From Alistipes communis (GTDB lineage: Bacteria; Bacteroidota; Bacteroidia; Bacteroidales; Rikenellaceae), in contig NZ_AP019735.1 of the NCBI RefSeq assembly GCF_006542665.1, forward strand, positions 2,418,001-2,482,000: a DNA stretch of 64,000 nucleotides, read 5' to 3'. Below are positions 19,406 through 28,062 of this stretch, in pieces (position 1 is the stretch's first letter; every line of letters starts with the position of its first letter). The translations under genes were made by a program, and so were the position numbers. The notes beneath the pieces are model-generated. The model was not told where the DNA came from. It did not search any database and saw only the letters and a list, made by a program, of their open reading frames with translations.

Positions 19406-20731
19406 TCAGGCGGCGTCCGCCTGCCGGTAGATGTCCTTCAAACGGTGGGTCATGAAGTATTGCAATACGCCGCGCAGCAGCATGTAGAGCAGGAAGGCGC
19501 ACCACAACGCGTTGTTGCCGATCAGCGGCGAGAAGGCGAAGAAGATGGCGAAGTAGATGATCGTCGACAGAATCATCGAGTCGCGCATGACCCGCGTGCG
19601 GGTCGCGCCGACCATGATGCCGTCCATCAGAAAGGGGAGCGAACTGGCGATCGGAATGGCGATGATCCAGCCGATGTAATCGCCTGCCGTTGCGATGATG
19701 TAGGCCGATGATTCGGGGCTGTTCAGGGTGAAGACGTGCAGCAGGTCGCGCCACCAGACGAGGTAGATGCCGACGAAGACCGCCGCGACGGCCAGCGACC
19801 AGAAGATCGAGTTGCGGATGCAGCGGTGCAGCGACCGCCCGTCGCGTGCGCCGATGAACCGTCCCGTGAGCGCCTCGGCCGCCTGCGCGAAACCGTCGGT
19901 CATGTAGGAGAAGAGGGTGAACAGCTGCAACAGGATGGTGTTGACGGCCAGCAGTGTCCGATCCTCCATGCGGGCCGATGCGCCGGTGAAGAAGGTGTAG
20001 ACGGCTACGATGCAGAGCGTGCGGACGATGATGTCGCGATTGACGACCAGAAAGCGCCGGATTGGCCGCATGTCGAAGACCGCCGACCAGTCGATGCGCG
20101 TGATGAACTCCCGATAGTTGGCCACGATCAGCACGGCGGCCAGCGCCACGCCGAGATACTGGGCGACGACCGAGCCGTAACCGATGCCGGCGATGCCCAT
20201 CCCGCAGCGGAAGGCGAAGAACCACGAACAGCCGACATGGACGACGTTTTGCAGAATGGCGATCCACATGGGGATGCGGGCGTTCTGCATCCCGATGAAC
20301 CAGCCGTTGAGGCCGAAGAGCATGATGCCCGCCGGTACGGCCCAGATGCGGGCGTAGAAGTATTCGGCGACCAGTTCGTCGCCGTTCATGGCCCAGATCG
20401 CCGTTTGGCCGAGCGGGTATTGCAGCAGCAGGATCAGTGCGCCCAATACGGCCGCGACGAGCAGCGTGCGCGCCAGCGTGGCGGTGCATTCGCGGTGGTT
20501 CTTCGCGCCGTAGGCCTGCGCCGTCAGTCCGCTCGTGCCCATGCGCAGGAAGGAGCAGTTCCAGTAGATGAAGTTGAAGATCGAAACGCCGACGGCCAGC
20601 GATCCGATCGCGCGCGTGGTGTCGCCGCCGCCCAGATTGCCGGCGATCATCGTGCTGGCGATGCCCATGACGGGGACGGTGATGTTGGAAACGATGTTCG
20701 GAAGCGCGAGCCGCAGGATTTCCCGATTCAT
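19406..20731 (-). CDS. MATE-family efflux transporter
   Basis: A 441-residue inner-membrane protein with about twelve hydrophobic helices in two similar halves, the pattern of multidrug and toxin extrusion (MATE, DinF-like) antiporters. The N-terminus REILRLALPNIVSNITVPVMGIASTM is characteristic, and MGTSGLTAQAYGAKN matches the conserved loop after the second helix. Cation-coupled export of organic compounds is the family role; the substrate is unknown. The ATG at 20731 is preferred over an upstream alternative because the upstream piece overlaps the -7 box. It is monocistronic. Confidence 0.85.
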   Translation of the reverse strand: MNREILRLALPNIVSNITVPVMGIASTMIAGNLGGGDTTRAIGSLAVGVSIFNFIYWNCSFLRMGTSGLTAQAYGAKNHRECTATLARTLLVAAVLGALILLLQYPLGQTAIWAMNGDELVAEYFYARIWAVPAGIMLFGLNGWFIGMQNARIPMWIAILQNVVHVGCSWFFAFRCGMGIAGIGYGSVVAQYLGVALAAVLIVANYREFITRIDWSAVFDMRPIRRFLVVNRDIIVRTLCIVAVYTFFTGASARMEDRTLLAVNTILLQLFTLFSYMTDGFAQAAEALTGRFIGARDGRSLHRCIRNSIFWSLAVAAVFVGIYLVWWRDLLHVFTLNSPESSAYIIATAGDYIGWIIAIPIASSLPFLMDGIMVGATRTRVMRDSMILSTIIYFAIFFAFSPLIGNNALWCAFLLYMLLRGVLQYFMTHRLKDIYRQADAA

Positions 20732-20753
20732 AAACGAGGGGTTTAACGTGTCG

Positions 20754-20785
20754 CAAAGATAGTGCAAGCCGCGGGCAGAACCAAA
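20754..20785 (-). promoter_or_regulatory. Bacteroidetes promoter for the MATE gene
   Basis: Minus-strand TATCTTTG (20754-20761) with TTTG (20782-20785) exactly 20 bp upstream, an excellent match. The leader is about 20 nt. Confidence 0.75.
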
Positions 20786-21004
20786 TATATTTGCATGACG
20801 GTGCGATGCCGGCAGCCCGCTGCGGATTTACGGCCGGCTGTGCGGGTGGAACCCATGCGGTTCCGCGCCGTTCCGGCGGAGGACGACCGGCCTTAGGAAT
20901 GCCCGCGGAGATACGCGCGAGGCATTTTTACGGACAAATGCTGATTCTTTCGCCGTGGCGGCTGATTTGGTGCGATTTGTGCGGACAATCTGCGAAAATT
21001 AGAT

Positions 21005-21012
21005 TACCTTTG
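21005..21012 (+). promoter_or_regulatory. -7 box for the pseudouridine synthase gene
   Basis: TACCTTTG fits TAnnTTTG. A TTTG lies at 20976-20979, but with a long 25-bp spacer. The start codon is 22 bp downstream. Confidence 0.5.
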
Positions 21013-21034
21013 CCACGAATTAATTTGAATCGAA

Positions 21035-22333
21035 ATGAAAGACTACAACAGCGACTCGACGGTGGTTCTCGACCGTTTCGCACGCGACAAGCGCAAGCGC
21101 ACGACGACCGCCGAACGTATCGAACGTCGCCCCGGTCCCCGGCGTGATGCCGATGACACCCCGCGCGAACATGCCCCACGGCGTGCTTCGTACAATCCCC
21201 ACTTCACGGAAGACAACCGCCCCGTCGACGAGCGCCCGCGCCGTCCGTCCGGCGGTTCCAGATATGGCGAAGGCCGGCCTTCGGGGCCTTACCGGGGCCG
21301 TCCGGACGGGCCCCGTTCGGATCGTTCGGGCGGCTACGGCGGCGAGCGTTCCGCGGCGGAGGATCGTCCGCGTCCCTACGGGAAGAAACCCTTCGGTGCG
21401 CCGAAATACGGCGACAAGCCTGCCTACGGCCGTAAATCCGCCGGCAAGTTCGGGCCCAAGCGCCCCTACGGCGAGCAGGAGGGGGATTTCCGTCACGGCG
21501 AACGTGCGGGGGCGCCGAAACGTTACGGTCCGAAGTCCGCGGGCGGATTCAAGCGCGACGATCGCCGCGGCGAGGTTCGGCCCAAGAGCTATCCCCGCTA
21601 TAATCCCAACGTGCAGACGGGCGAAATCCGCCTGAACCGTTTCATCGCCCAGTCGGGACTCTGCTCGCGCCGCGAGGCCGACGACTATATCCAGGCCGGA
21701 CTGGTTTCGGTCAACGGCGTGATCGTGACCGAATTGGGATCGAAGGTGAAGCCGACCGACGAGGTGAAGTTCAACGACAGCCGCATCGAGGGGGAAAAGA
21801 AGGTCTATCTGGTGCTCAACAAGCCCAAAGGCTATGTCACTTCGCTCGAAGATCCCCACGCCGACAAGACGGTGATGGATCTGGTGAAGGGCGCCTGCGA
21901 GGAGCGCATCTATCCGGTGGGGCGGCTCGACAAGAATTCGCTGGGGCTGCTGCTCTTCACCAACGACGGCGACATGACGCGCCAGTTGACGCACCCGTCG
22001 TACCGCAAGAAGAAGATCTATCAGGTGTCGCTCGACAAGCCGCTCACGCGGGCCGACATGGATCGTATCGCGGAGGGCATCACGCTCGAGGACGGCGAGA
22101 TCCACGCCGACGAGATCGCCTACGTCAAGGAGGACAAGAGCGAGATCGGCATCGAGATCCACTCGGGGCGCAACCGCATCGTGCGGCGCATCTTCGAGTC
22201 GCTGGGTTACTCGGTGCGCAAACTCGACCGCGTTTACTACGCCGGCCTTACGAAGAAGAATCTCAAACGCGGCGCATGGCGCTTCCTGACCAAGGAGGAG
22301 GTGATGCGTCTCAAAAGCGGCCAGTACGAATAG
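21035..22333 (+). CDS. rluB: 23S rRNA pseudouridine synthase, RluB/RsuA family
   Basis: A 432-residue enzyme that isomerises a uridine in large-subunit rRNA. The first roughly 190 residues are a low-complexity extension rich in Arg, Gly, Pro and Lys, typical of the Bacteroidetes form and likely disordered and RNA-binding. An S4 domain follows (LNRFIAQSGLCSRREADDYI), then the catalytic domain with GRLDKNSLGLLLFTNDGD, whose Asp is the nucleophile, and the RKKKIYQVSLD and GRNRIVRRIFESLGY motifs. RluB is preferred to RsuA because of the S4-catalytic spacing, but the modified position is inferred. It converges on the ygjP-like gene. Confidence 0.85.
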   Translation: MKDYNSDSTVVLDRFARDKRKRTTTAERIERRPGPRRDADDTPREHAPRRASYNPHFTEDNRPVDERPRRPSGGSRYGEGRPSGPYRGRPDGPRSDRSGGYGGERSAAEDRPRPYGKKPFGAPKYGDKPAYGRKSAGKFGPKRPYGEQEGDFRHGERAGAPKRYGPKSAGGFKRDDRRGEVRPKSYPRYNPNVQTGEIRLNRFIAQSGLCSRREADDYIQAGLVSVNGVIVTELGSKVKPTDEVKFNDSRIEGEKKVYLVLNKPKGYVTSLEDPHADKTVMDLVKGACEERIYPVGRLDKNSLGLLLFTNDGDMTRQLTHPSYRKKKIYQVSLDKPLTRADMDRIAEGITLEDGEIHADEIAYVKEDKSEIGIEIHSGRNRIVRRIFESLGYSVRKLDRVYYAGLTKKNLKRGAWRFLTKEEVMRLKSGQYE

Positions 22334-22338
22334 CGCGG

Positions 22339-22905
22339 CTACCGTGCCGGTATCGAATAGCTCCTCAGCTCACGGCTGAGGAGTTTTTCGTTGCCGCCGG
22401 TGAGCCGGTCGAGCAGTGCGTGGAAATGGGGCGAGTGGTCGTGGTGGACGGTGTGGCAGAGTTCGTGCAGCAGTACGAAGTCGCGCAGATGCGGGGGTAA
22501 GGTCATCAGGAAGAGACTCAGCGACAGGTTGTTGTCGCCCGTGCAGCAGCCCCATTTGGTGCGCGACGCACGGATCGTCACCCGTCCGTAGCGGAACCCG
22601 TGCAGCCGTGCCAGTTCTTCGACGCGCGTGGGCAGTTCGGCCTTGGCGGCGCTGCGCAATGCCTCGATGTCGCACGGGGCGGGTGCCGGATGCGCCGCAG
22701 CGCGTGCCGCGAGCCGGTCGCGCGTCCGGATCACCCAGTCGGTTTTCGATTCCAGAAAGGCCAGCGCGCGTGCGCGCGGTACGTTGCAGGGAAAACTCAG
22801 CCGCACGCCGCCTGTGCTGCGCACCGAAAGCGAGATGCGGCGTGCACGGCGGGTCTGGCAGAGGACGATTTCACCCAGCAGGGGGTGTTGCAGTTTGGTT
22901 TCCAA
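22339..22905 (-). CDS. YgjP-like zinc metallopeptidase (DUF45/SprT-like)
   Basis: A 188-residue protein with the zinc-binding signature LHELCHTVHHDHSPHF near residue 140 (HExxH variant HELCH plus a downstream His). The N-terminus TRRARRISLSVRSTGGVRLSFP is the usual start of the YgjP/WLM-type family. No ATG is available: the frame reads TTG at 22905, with a stop 12 codons upstream, so TTG is the likely start. It follows the DUF4153 gene by 7 nt and closes a five-gene minus operon. The physiological substrate of this family is not known. Confidence 0.75.
   Translation of the reverse strand: METKLQHPLLGEIVLCQTRRARRISLSVRSTGGVRLSFPCNVPRARALAFLESKTDWVIRTRDRLAARAAAHPAPAPCDIEALRSAAKAELPTRVEELARLHGFRYGRVTIRASRTKWGCCTGDNNLSLSLFLMTLPPHLRDFVLLHELCHTVHHDHSPHFHALLDRLTGGNEKLLSRELRSYSIPAR
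22361..22388 (+). terminator. terminator of rluB inside the ygjP-like coding region
   Basis: CTCCTCAGC pairs with GCTGAGGAG across TCACG, followed by TTTTT. The hairpin lies within the last codons of the convergent ygjP-like gene. Confidence 0.8.
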
Positions 22906-22912
22906 TACCGGG

Positions 22913-24688
22913 CTATTTCGTATAGAATTTGTCGACGTTCAGAGCGACATAACGGTGCTTCCCGCGCGATACCTCGGCCCAGCTGAACGAGATGAGCAGC
23001 GAATCGGTGCGGTAGAACAAGAGGTTGTCGGCCGTGTAGAGCGGCTCGTCGTCGGGCCAGTAGAGTAGCTGGTCGCAACGTTCCGTGAACAGCTCGTCGA
23101 ACGAACGGCGGAAAAGCTCCCGTCCGTCGGGCAGGTAGAGCCGCAGCGTGTCGCCCGAGGTTGTATAACGCGAGCTTCCGTTGTTGTAGGAGAAGGAGAC
23201 GGGGGCGTAGCAGTACCGGTAGCCGTCGATGCGGAGCGGTGCACGGAGTTCCGAGTTCGAGTAGGAGCTTGTGAGGGCTGCCGCTTCGGCGGTATCGAGT
23301 TCGTAGCCCCACTGGATATAGTCTCTGATCCGGTCGCTATGAAAGCGGCCGAGGAGTTCGCGGGAGCGGGCGATGCCGAAGCGGTCGGCCAGCAGCAGCG
23401 TATCGTGGTCGTCGAGGTAGTCGAGCGAGGCGTAGAGCTCGCGATAACGTTTGAGCTGCGCCGTGTCGCGTTCGTCGATGCGGGACAGATCGAGTCGGCC
23501 GGATTCGTCGAGCAGCCCCGTTTGGCCGGCCAGCCGCTCGGCGCGCGCGGTCTGCGACCGCAGCGAGAACGCCGTGGCCGAGAAGCGGGGAATGTAGGCC
23601 GTCAGGAAGAAGAGGACGAAGGCCGTTGCGGCGATGTAGTAGTAACGTCCGGTGCGGCGTGCGGCGAAGAGTGCGACGGCTGCGGTCATGATCGCGCCGC
23701 AGACGATGAGGTAGACGCGCCAGTCGGTCAGACCGTAGTCGCCGACGCGCTGCATGACGCCGGCCCAGAAGAGCACGAGCGGCGGCAGCGCGAAGATGCT
23801 GATGCGGTCGAAAAACCAGTCGTAGCGCCGCTGCACGACGAGTTCCTGCAATGCCTTGACCGTGAACAGGGCCATCGTGAAGCCGAAGACCAGATAGGCG
23901 ACGCCCCCTTTGGGCAGCGACCACGTGAAGAGGATTTGCAGGCAGTAGAGGTAGAGGATCGCCGCGTAGACGAGCAGCGCCGGCGCGAGAATCCAGTTGA
24001 GCAGCGTGTCGGTCGTTTTCGTGCCCTGCGGTTCATCCGACAGGTAGCCGTCGAGTCGAGCCAATGCGGTCAGGGGCCAGAGCAGAGCCCACGAGAAGAG
24101 GACGATGTAGGAGTCGACGAGATTACGGACTTCCCATGACGCCGGGATATTGAAGATGTAGATGACCGAGTGGTAGATGGCCATCGCGGAGAGCATGGCC
24201 GTCAGCGCGAAGATCCCGCCGACGGCCGCAGCGCGAATGTATCCCAACGTTTGTCGTACGAACGGGCCGTTGGGCAGGGTGCGGCGGGCCATGAGCAGTC
24301 CGAGCGGCGCGAGAACGGCCGAGGTGATGAAGAACCGGCTCGTTCCGAACCACTCCTTGCCCAGCAGCCACGAGGCGATCGTCAGCAGCAGCGGTACCAG
24401 CAGGTAGAGCGTGCGCCATGCCCGCGAGGCCCGGCCGACGAGCGTGTGGACAATGAGCGTCGCGAGCATCGTCAGCGGCAGCATCGTGAAGACGCCGTGG
24501 GGCAGCTGCCGCATTTCGGTGGCGGCGCCGTCGGCCGCGAGCAGCATATGGTAGTCGAAACTCCATTCGATCTGGATCGCGCCGAAGATACAGGCGTAGA
24601 TGCAGAGCGCTGCCTCGACGGGATAGCGCAGGGCGACCCGCAGCAGCGAGTCGGCCGTGTCGGTCAGGAATTTTTTCAGGCGGTTCAT
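22913..24688 (-). CDS. DUF4153 integral membrane protein
   Basis: A 591-residue protein. The first roughly 370 residues hold about ten to twelve hydrophobic helices; the last roughly 210 residues are hydrophilic and predicted to lie outside the membrane core. The composition and layout match the DUF4153 family of Bacteroidetes and Firmicutes membrane proteins, whose role is unknown. The phrases PNGPFVRQTLGY and WLLGKEWFG near conserved helices support this. It is fourth in the ABC-F to ygjP-like operon, 37 bp after rlmB. Confidence 0.7.
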   Translation of the reverse strand: MNRLKKFLTDTADSLLRVALRYPVEAALCIYACIFGAIQIEWSFDYHMLLAADGAATEMRQLPHGVFTMLPLTMLATLIVHTLVGRASRAWRTLYLLVPLLLTIASWLLGKEWFGTSRFFITSAVLAPLGLLMARRTLPNGPFVRQTLGYIRAAAVGGIFALTAMLSAMAIYHSVIYIFNIPASWEVRNLVDSYIVLFSWALLWPLTALARLDGYLSDEPQGTKTTDTLLNWILAPALLVYAAILYLYCLQILFTWSLPKGGVAYLVFGFTMALFTVKALQELVVQRRYDWFFDRISIFALPPLVLFWAGVMQRVGDYGLTDWRVYLIVCGAIMTAAVALFAARRTGRYYYIAATAFVLFFLTAYIPRFSATAFSLRSQTARAERLAGQTGLLDESGRLDLSRIDERDTAQLKRYRELYASLDYLDDHDTLLLADRFGIARSRELLGRFHSDRIRDYIQWGYELDTAEAAALTSSYSNSELRAPLRIDGYRYCYAPVSFSYNNGSSRYTTSGDTLRLYLPDGRELFRRSFDELFTERCDQLLYWPDDEPLYTADNLLFYRTDSLLISFSWAEVSRGKHRYVALNVDKFYTK

Positions 24689-24725
24689 GGTTATTGCGGA
24701 TTTAGGGGTGTTTCCGGACGAGGGT

Positions 24726-25469
24726 TCACTCGGTCGCTGCGCCGATGCGTTGGCGGACGACTTCGAACAGCATCACGGCCGCAGCGGCCGAGACGTTGAG
24801 CGATTCGATGCGGCCGATGAGCGGAATGGCCAGTCGTTCGTCGCAGAGTTTGAGCACCTCCTTCGAGATACCGGTCTCCTCGGCGCCCATTACGAGCGCG
24901 GTCGGACGACGCAGGTCGGCGTCGTAGAGCAGTTTGCGGCTCTTTTCGGTGGCGGCGACCACCTGGAACCCTTCGGCCTGCAACGTTTTGAGCGTGTTGC
25001 GGATCGAGCCGACGCGGCAGACGGGGATCGTCGTGAGCGCGCCGGCCGATGCTCGGATCGCTTCGGCGTTGACCGGTGCGGAATTTTTGAGCGGCGCGAT
25101 GAGCCCGTGCGCGCCGGCGCACTCGGCCGAGCGGGCGATCGCGCCGAAGTTGCGCACGTCGGTCACGCCGTCGAAGACCACCACCAGCGGCGTCTCGTCG
25201 TCGGGGACACGTTCGAGGATATCGTCGAGCTGCACGTATGCGATCGCGGCGATCTGCGCCACGACGCCCTGGTGATTGCCGCGTACGAGCCGGTTGAGCT
25301 TCTCGACGGGCACCTCCTGCACGCGCACGCGGTGGCGCAGGCAGAGGTCGCGCAGCTCGGTCATCAGCTGCCCTTCGGCGCCTTTGCGGATGTAGAGTTT
25401 TTCGATCTCTCGTCCGGCTTCGATGGCCTCCACCACGGGGCGGATGCCGAAAATCAGGTTGTTATCCAT
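24726..25469 (-). CDS. rlmB: 23S rRNA 2'-O-ribose methyltransferase (SpoU/TrmH family)
   Basis: A 247-residue SPOUT-class enzyme transferring methyl from S-adenosylmethionine to a ribose 2'-hydroxyl. The N-terminal substrate-binding domain begins NLIFGIRPVVEAIEAGREIEKLYI. The C-terminal knot has the three SpoU motifs: DGVTDVRNFGAIARSAEC, ALVMGAEETGIS and IPLIGRIESLNVSAAAAV. Length and the first motif fit RlmB (G2251) best, but TrmH-type tRNA enzymes look similar. It lies 9 bp after the flavodoxin-like gene in the same operon. Confidence 0.85.
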   Translation of the reverse strand: MDNNLIFGIRPVVEAIEAGREIEKLYIRKGAEGQLMTELRDLCLRHRVRVQEVPVEKLNRLVRGNHQGVVAQIAAIAYVQLDDILERVPDDETPLVVVFDGVTDVRNFGAIARSAECAGAHGLIAPLKNSAPVNAEAIRASAGALTTIPVCRVGSIRNTLKTLQAEGFQVVAATEKSRKLLYDADLRRPTALVMGAEETGISKEVLKLCDERLAIPLIGRIESLNVSAAAAVMLFEVVRQRIGAATE

Positions 25470-25478
25470 AGCGTAATG

Positions 25479-26063
25479 TCATTTCGTTTTCAGGACCCGC
25501 TCCACGAGCCGTTCGATTTTGCGTCTGGCGGCTTCGGGCAGATGACCGTCGAGCGCTTTGGTGCCTGCGATCTCGACCGAGCGGATGCGCATGCCTCCCG
25601 TCGAGAGCACTTCGCGCACGCTGCGCACGGCGCCCCGGCTCTGGCGGAAGAGCAGATTGAAGGGCCACGGCGTGGTGCAGGCGGCGATGACGACGGCCTG
25701 CCGCCCTTTGAGACGCGGCTGCGGAATTCCGCGCGGGGATTCGCCCATGAAGACCGGCACGAGCCGTTCGAAGAGCAGTTTCAGCCGCGCGGCCATCCCG
25801 CCCCAGTAGGTCGGTGTCCCGACGACGAGCAGGTCGGCGCGGCGGATCGCTTCGCCCAACTCGTGCGCCGCATCGTGCGGCAGCGGACAGACGCCGGTCG
25901 CGCGGCAGCGCATACATCCCGTGCAGGGGGCGATCGGCGCACGGTAGAGCTCGGCCTTGACCGTTTCCGCTCCGGCCTGCCGGGCCGTCGAGGCCGCTGC
26001 GTCGAGCGCCTGCGAGACGATCCCCGCGGGGCGGGGCGATGCATTGAGCAGCAGTACGTTCAT
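25479..26063 (-). CDS. flavodoxin-fold NAD(P)H-dependent FMN reductase
   Basis: A 194-residue flavoprotein of the NADPH-dependent FMN reductase/flavodoxin-like group. The FMN phosphate loop is LLLNASPRPAGIV at the N-terminus, and the isoalloxazine loop is VVGTPTYWGGMAARLK near residue 80. Between them is a cysteine cluster CTGCMRCRATGVC, a form common in iron-sulfur flavoproteins of anaerobes, so an iron-sulfur centre is possible. It lies 7 bp after the ABC-F gene. The redox partner is unknown. Confidence 0.8.
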   Translation of the reverse strand: MNVLLLNASPRPAGIVSQALDAAASTARQAGAETVKAELYRAPIAPCTGCMRCRATGVCPLPHDAAHELGEAIRRADLLVVGTPTYWGGMAARLKLLFERLVPVFMGESPRGIPQPRLKGRQAVVIAACTTPWPFNLLFRQSRGAVRSVREVLSTGGMRIRSVEIAGTKALDGHLPEAARRKIERLVERVLKTK

Positions 26064-26070
26064 CGGGAGG

Positions 26071-27999
26071 TCAGCCGTTTTCGGTGATTTCGAGTTCGTA
26101 GGAGGCCTTCTCCCACTCGTGCATCAGGTGGTCGTAGTGCGCTTTGAGGTCGTCGTAGGCCTTGTAGTCGGCTTCGTCGTAGGCGGTCGCGGCGGCGAAG
26201 CGGGCATCGTAATCGGCGATCCGCCGTTCCGTTTCGGCCAACTCCGTCTCGATGCTTTCGACGGCACGGCGCAGTTTGCGCAGCAGCTTCTCCTGCTCTT
26301 TTTTCTGCTCGTAGGTCAGCTTCGGCGCCTCGGTTTTCGGTGCGGCGGCGGGTGCGGGCGCCTCCTTGCGCTCGACGTCGCGCAGCGAATCGAGCTTGCG
26401 CTTTTCGAGGAAGTAGTAGATGCCGCCCAGGTACTCCTTCACACCGCCGTCGCGGAACTCGTAGACCTTGTCGACGATACCGTCCAGGAACTCGCGGTCG
26501 TGCGAAACGACCACCACCGTGCCGTCGTATTTCTGCAAGGCGCGTTTGAGGATGTCCTTCGAGCGCATGTCCATGTGGTTCGTCGGCTCGTCGAGCACCA
26601 GCAGATTATAGGGTTCGAGCATCAGGCGCGCCATGGCCAGCCGCGAGCGTTCGCCGCCCGAGAGCACCTTGACCTTCTTGTCGACCTCTTCGCCGCGGAA
26701 GAGGAAGGCGCCCAGGATGTCGCGCAGGCGGGTGCGGATGTCGCCCACGGCCACGCGGTCGAGCGTGTCGTAGACGGTGAATTCGCCCTCCATCAGGTCG
26801 TCCTGATTCTGGGCGTAGTACCCGACGCGGACGTTGGCGCCCAGCCGGATCGACCCTTCGGTCGGCGCGAGCTGGCCGATGAGCATTCGCGCGAAGGTCG
26901 TCTTGCCCTCGCCGTTGCGGCCCACGAGCGCGATCTTCTGCCCGCGTTCGATGGTGAAGTCGGCGCCCGAGAAGACGTGTTTCGCCCCGAACGACATGCC
27001 GGCTTCCTTCACTTCGGCCACGATCTGTCCCGAGCGGGGCGCGGGCGGAAACTTGATGTTGAGCGTGGCGGCGTCCTCCTCGTCGACCTCGATGCGCTCG
27101 ATGCGTTCGAGCTGTTTGATGCGCGACTGCACCTGGTTCGACTTGGTGGGCTTGTAGCGGAACTTCTCGATGAACTCTTCGGTCTTCTCGATCATCCGCT
27201 GCTGGTTCTCGTAGGCGGCCAGCTGTTGCGCACGCCGTTCGGCGCGCAGCACGACGTATTTCGAGTAGGGCACCTTGTAGTCGTAGATCTTGCCCAGCGA
27301 CAGTTCGACGGTGCGTGTGGTGACGTTGTCCAGAAAGGCGCGGTCGTGCGAAATGACGAGCACGGCGCCGTTGTAGCTTTTCAGATACTCCTCCAACCAC
27401 TGGATCGACTCGATGTCCAGATGGTTGGTCGGTTCGTCCAGCAGGAAGATCGAGGGGCGTCGCAGCAGCAGTTTGGCCAGCTCGATGCGCATGCGCCAGC
27501 CGCCAGAGAACTCGGAGGTGGCGCGGCCGAAATCCGACCGCTTGAAACCCAGTCCCAGCAGCGTCTTTTCGATGTCGGCGTCGCGCGTCTCGCCGCCGAG
27601 GATGTGGTAGTGATCCTGCGCGTCGTTCAACCGGTGCAGCAACGCTTCGTAGGCGGGCGATTCGTAGTCGGTGCGCTCGGCGATTTCGCGTGTCAGGGCG
27701 GCGATTTCGGCTTCGAGCGCCAGCACCTCTTTGAAGGCCGATGCCGTCTCCTCGACGAGCGTCGTCGTGTCGGCGACCTTCATCTGCTGCGGCAGGTAGC
27801 CCACCGTGCATTCGCCGTTTTTGGAGACCGCGCCCGACGTGGGCTGCTGCTCGCCGACGATGAGTTTGAGCAGTGTGGTTTTGCCCGCGCCGTTTTTGCC
27901 CACCAGACCGATGCGGTCTTTGGGATTGATCAGAAACGAGATATTATCGAACAGCGTCCAGCCGCCGTAACTTACCGTGAGATTATCGAGCGAAATCAT
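26071..27999 (-). CDS. ABC-F family ATPase (ribosome-associated)
   Basis: A 642-residue protein with two ABC ATPase domains and no membrane segments, the layout of translation-assisting ABC-F proteins (Uup/EttA type). Walker A sequences are GKNGAGKTTLL near residue 35 and GRNGEGKTTFA near 350. The signature motifs FSGGWRMR and LSGGERSR are present, followed by LDEPTNHLD and LDEPTNHMD. The linker between domains is charged, and the C-terminus has a coiled-coil (about 560-640) as in Uup. It leads the operon that runs to the ygjP-like gene. Resistance-type versus housekeeping function cannot be told from sequence. Confidence 0.88.
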   Translation of the reverse strand: MISLDNLTVSYGGWTLFDNISFLINPKDRIGLVGKNGAGKTTLLKLIVGEQQPTSGAVSKNGECTVGYLPQQMKVADTTTLVEETASAFKEVLALEAEIAALTREIAERTDYESPAYEALLHRLNDAQDHYHILGGETRDADIEKTLLGLGFKRSDFGRATSEFSGGWRMRIELAKLLLRRPSIFLLDEPTNHLDIESIQWLEEYLKSYNGAVLVISHDRAFLDNVTTRTVELSLGKIYDYKVPYSKYVVLRAERRAQQLAAYENQQRMIEKTEEFIEKFRYKPTKSNQVQSRIKQLERIERIEVDEEDAATLNIKFPPAPRSGQIVAEVKEAGMSFGAKHVFSGADFTIERGQKIALVGRNGEGKTTFARMLIGQLAPTEGSIRLGANVRVGYYAQNQDDLMEGEFTVYDTLDRVAVGDIRTRLRDILGAFLFRGEEVDKKVKVLSGGERSRLAMARLMLEPYNLLVLDEPTNHMDMRSKDILKRALQKYDGTVVVVSHDREFLDGIVDKVYEFRDGGVKEYLGGIYYFLEKRKLDSLRDVERKEAPAPAAAPKTEAPKLTYEQKKEQEKLLRKLRRAVESIETELAETERRIADYDARFAAATAYDEADYKAYDDLKAHYDHLMHEWEKASYELEITENG

Positions 28000-28054
28000 G
28001 GATGACGAACAGGGTAAAACTTGGTTGTGTCGCGCACGTGCGCGATTCCGACGA

Positions 28055-28062
28055 CAAAGGTA
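28055..28062 (-). promoter_or_regulatory. -7 box for the ABC-F operon
   Basis: Minus-strand TACCTTTG matches TAnnTTTG. No clear -33 TTG at 20 bp. The leader would be about 55 nt. Confidence 0.5.
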
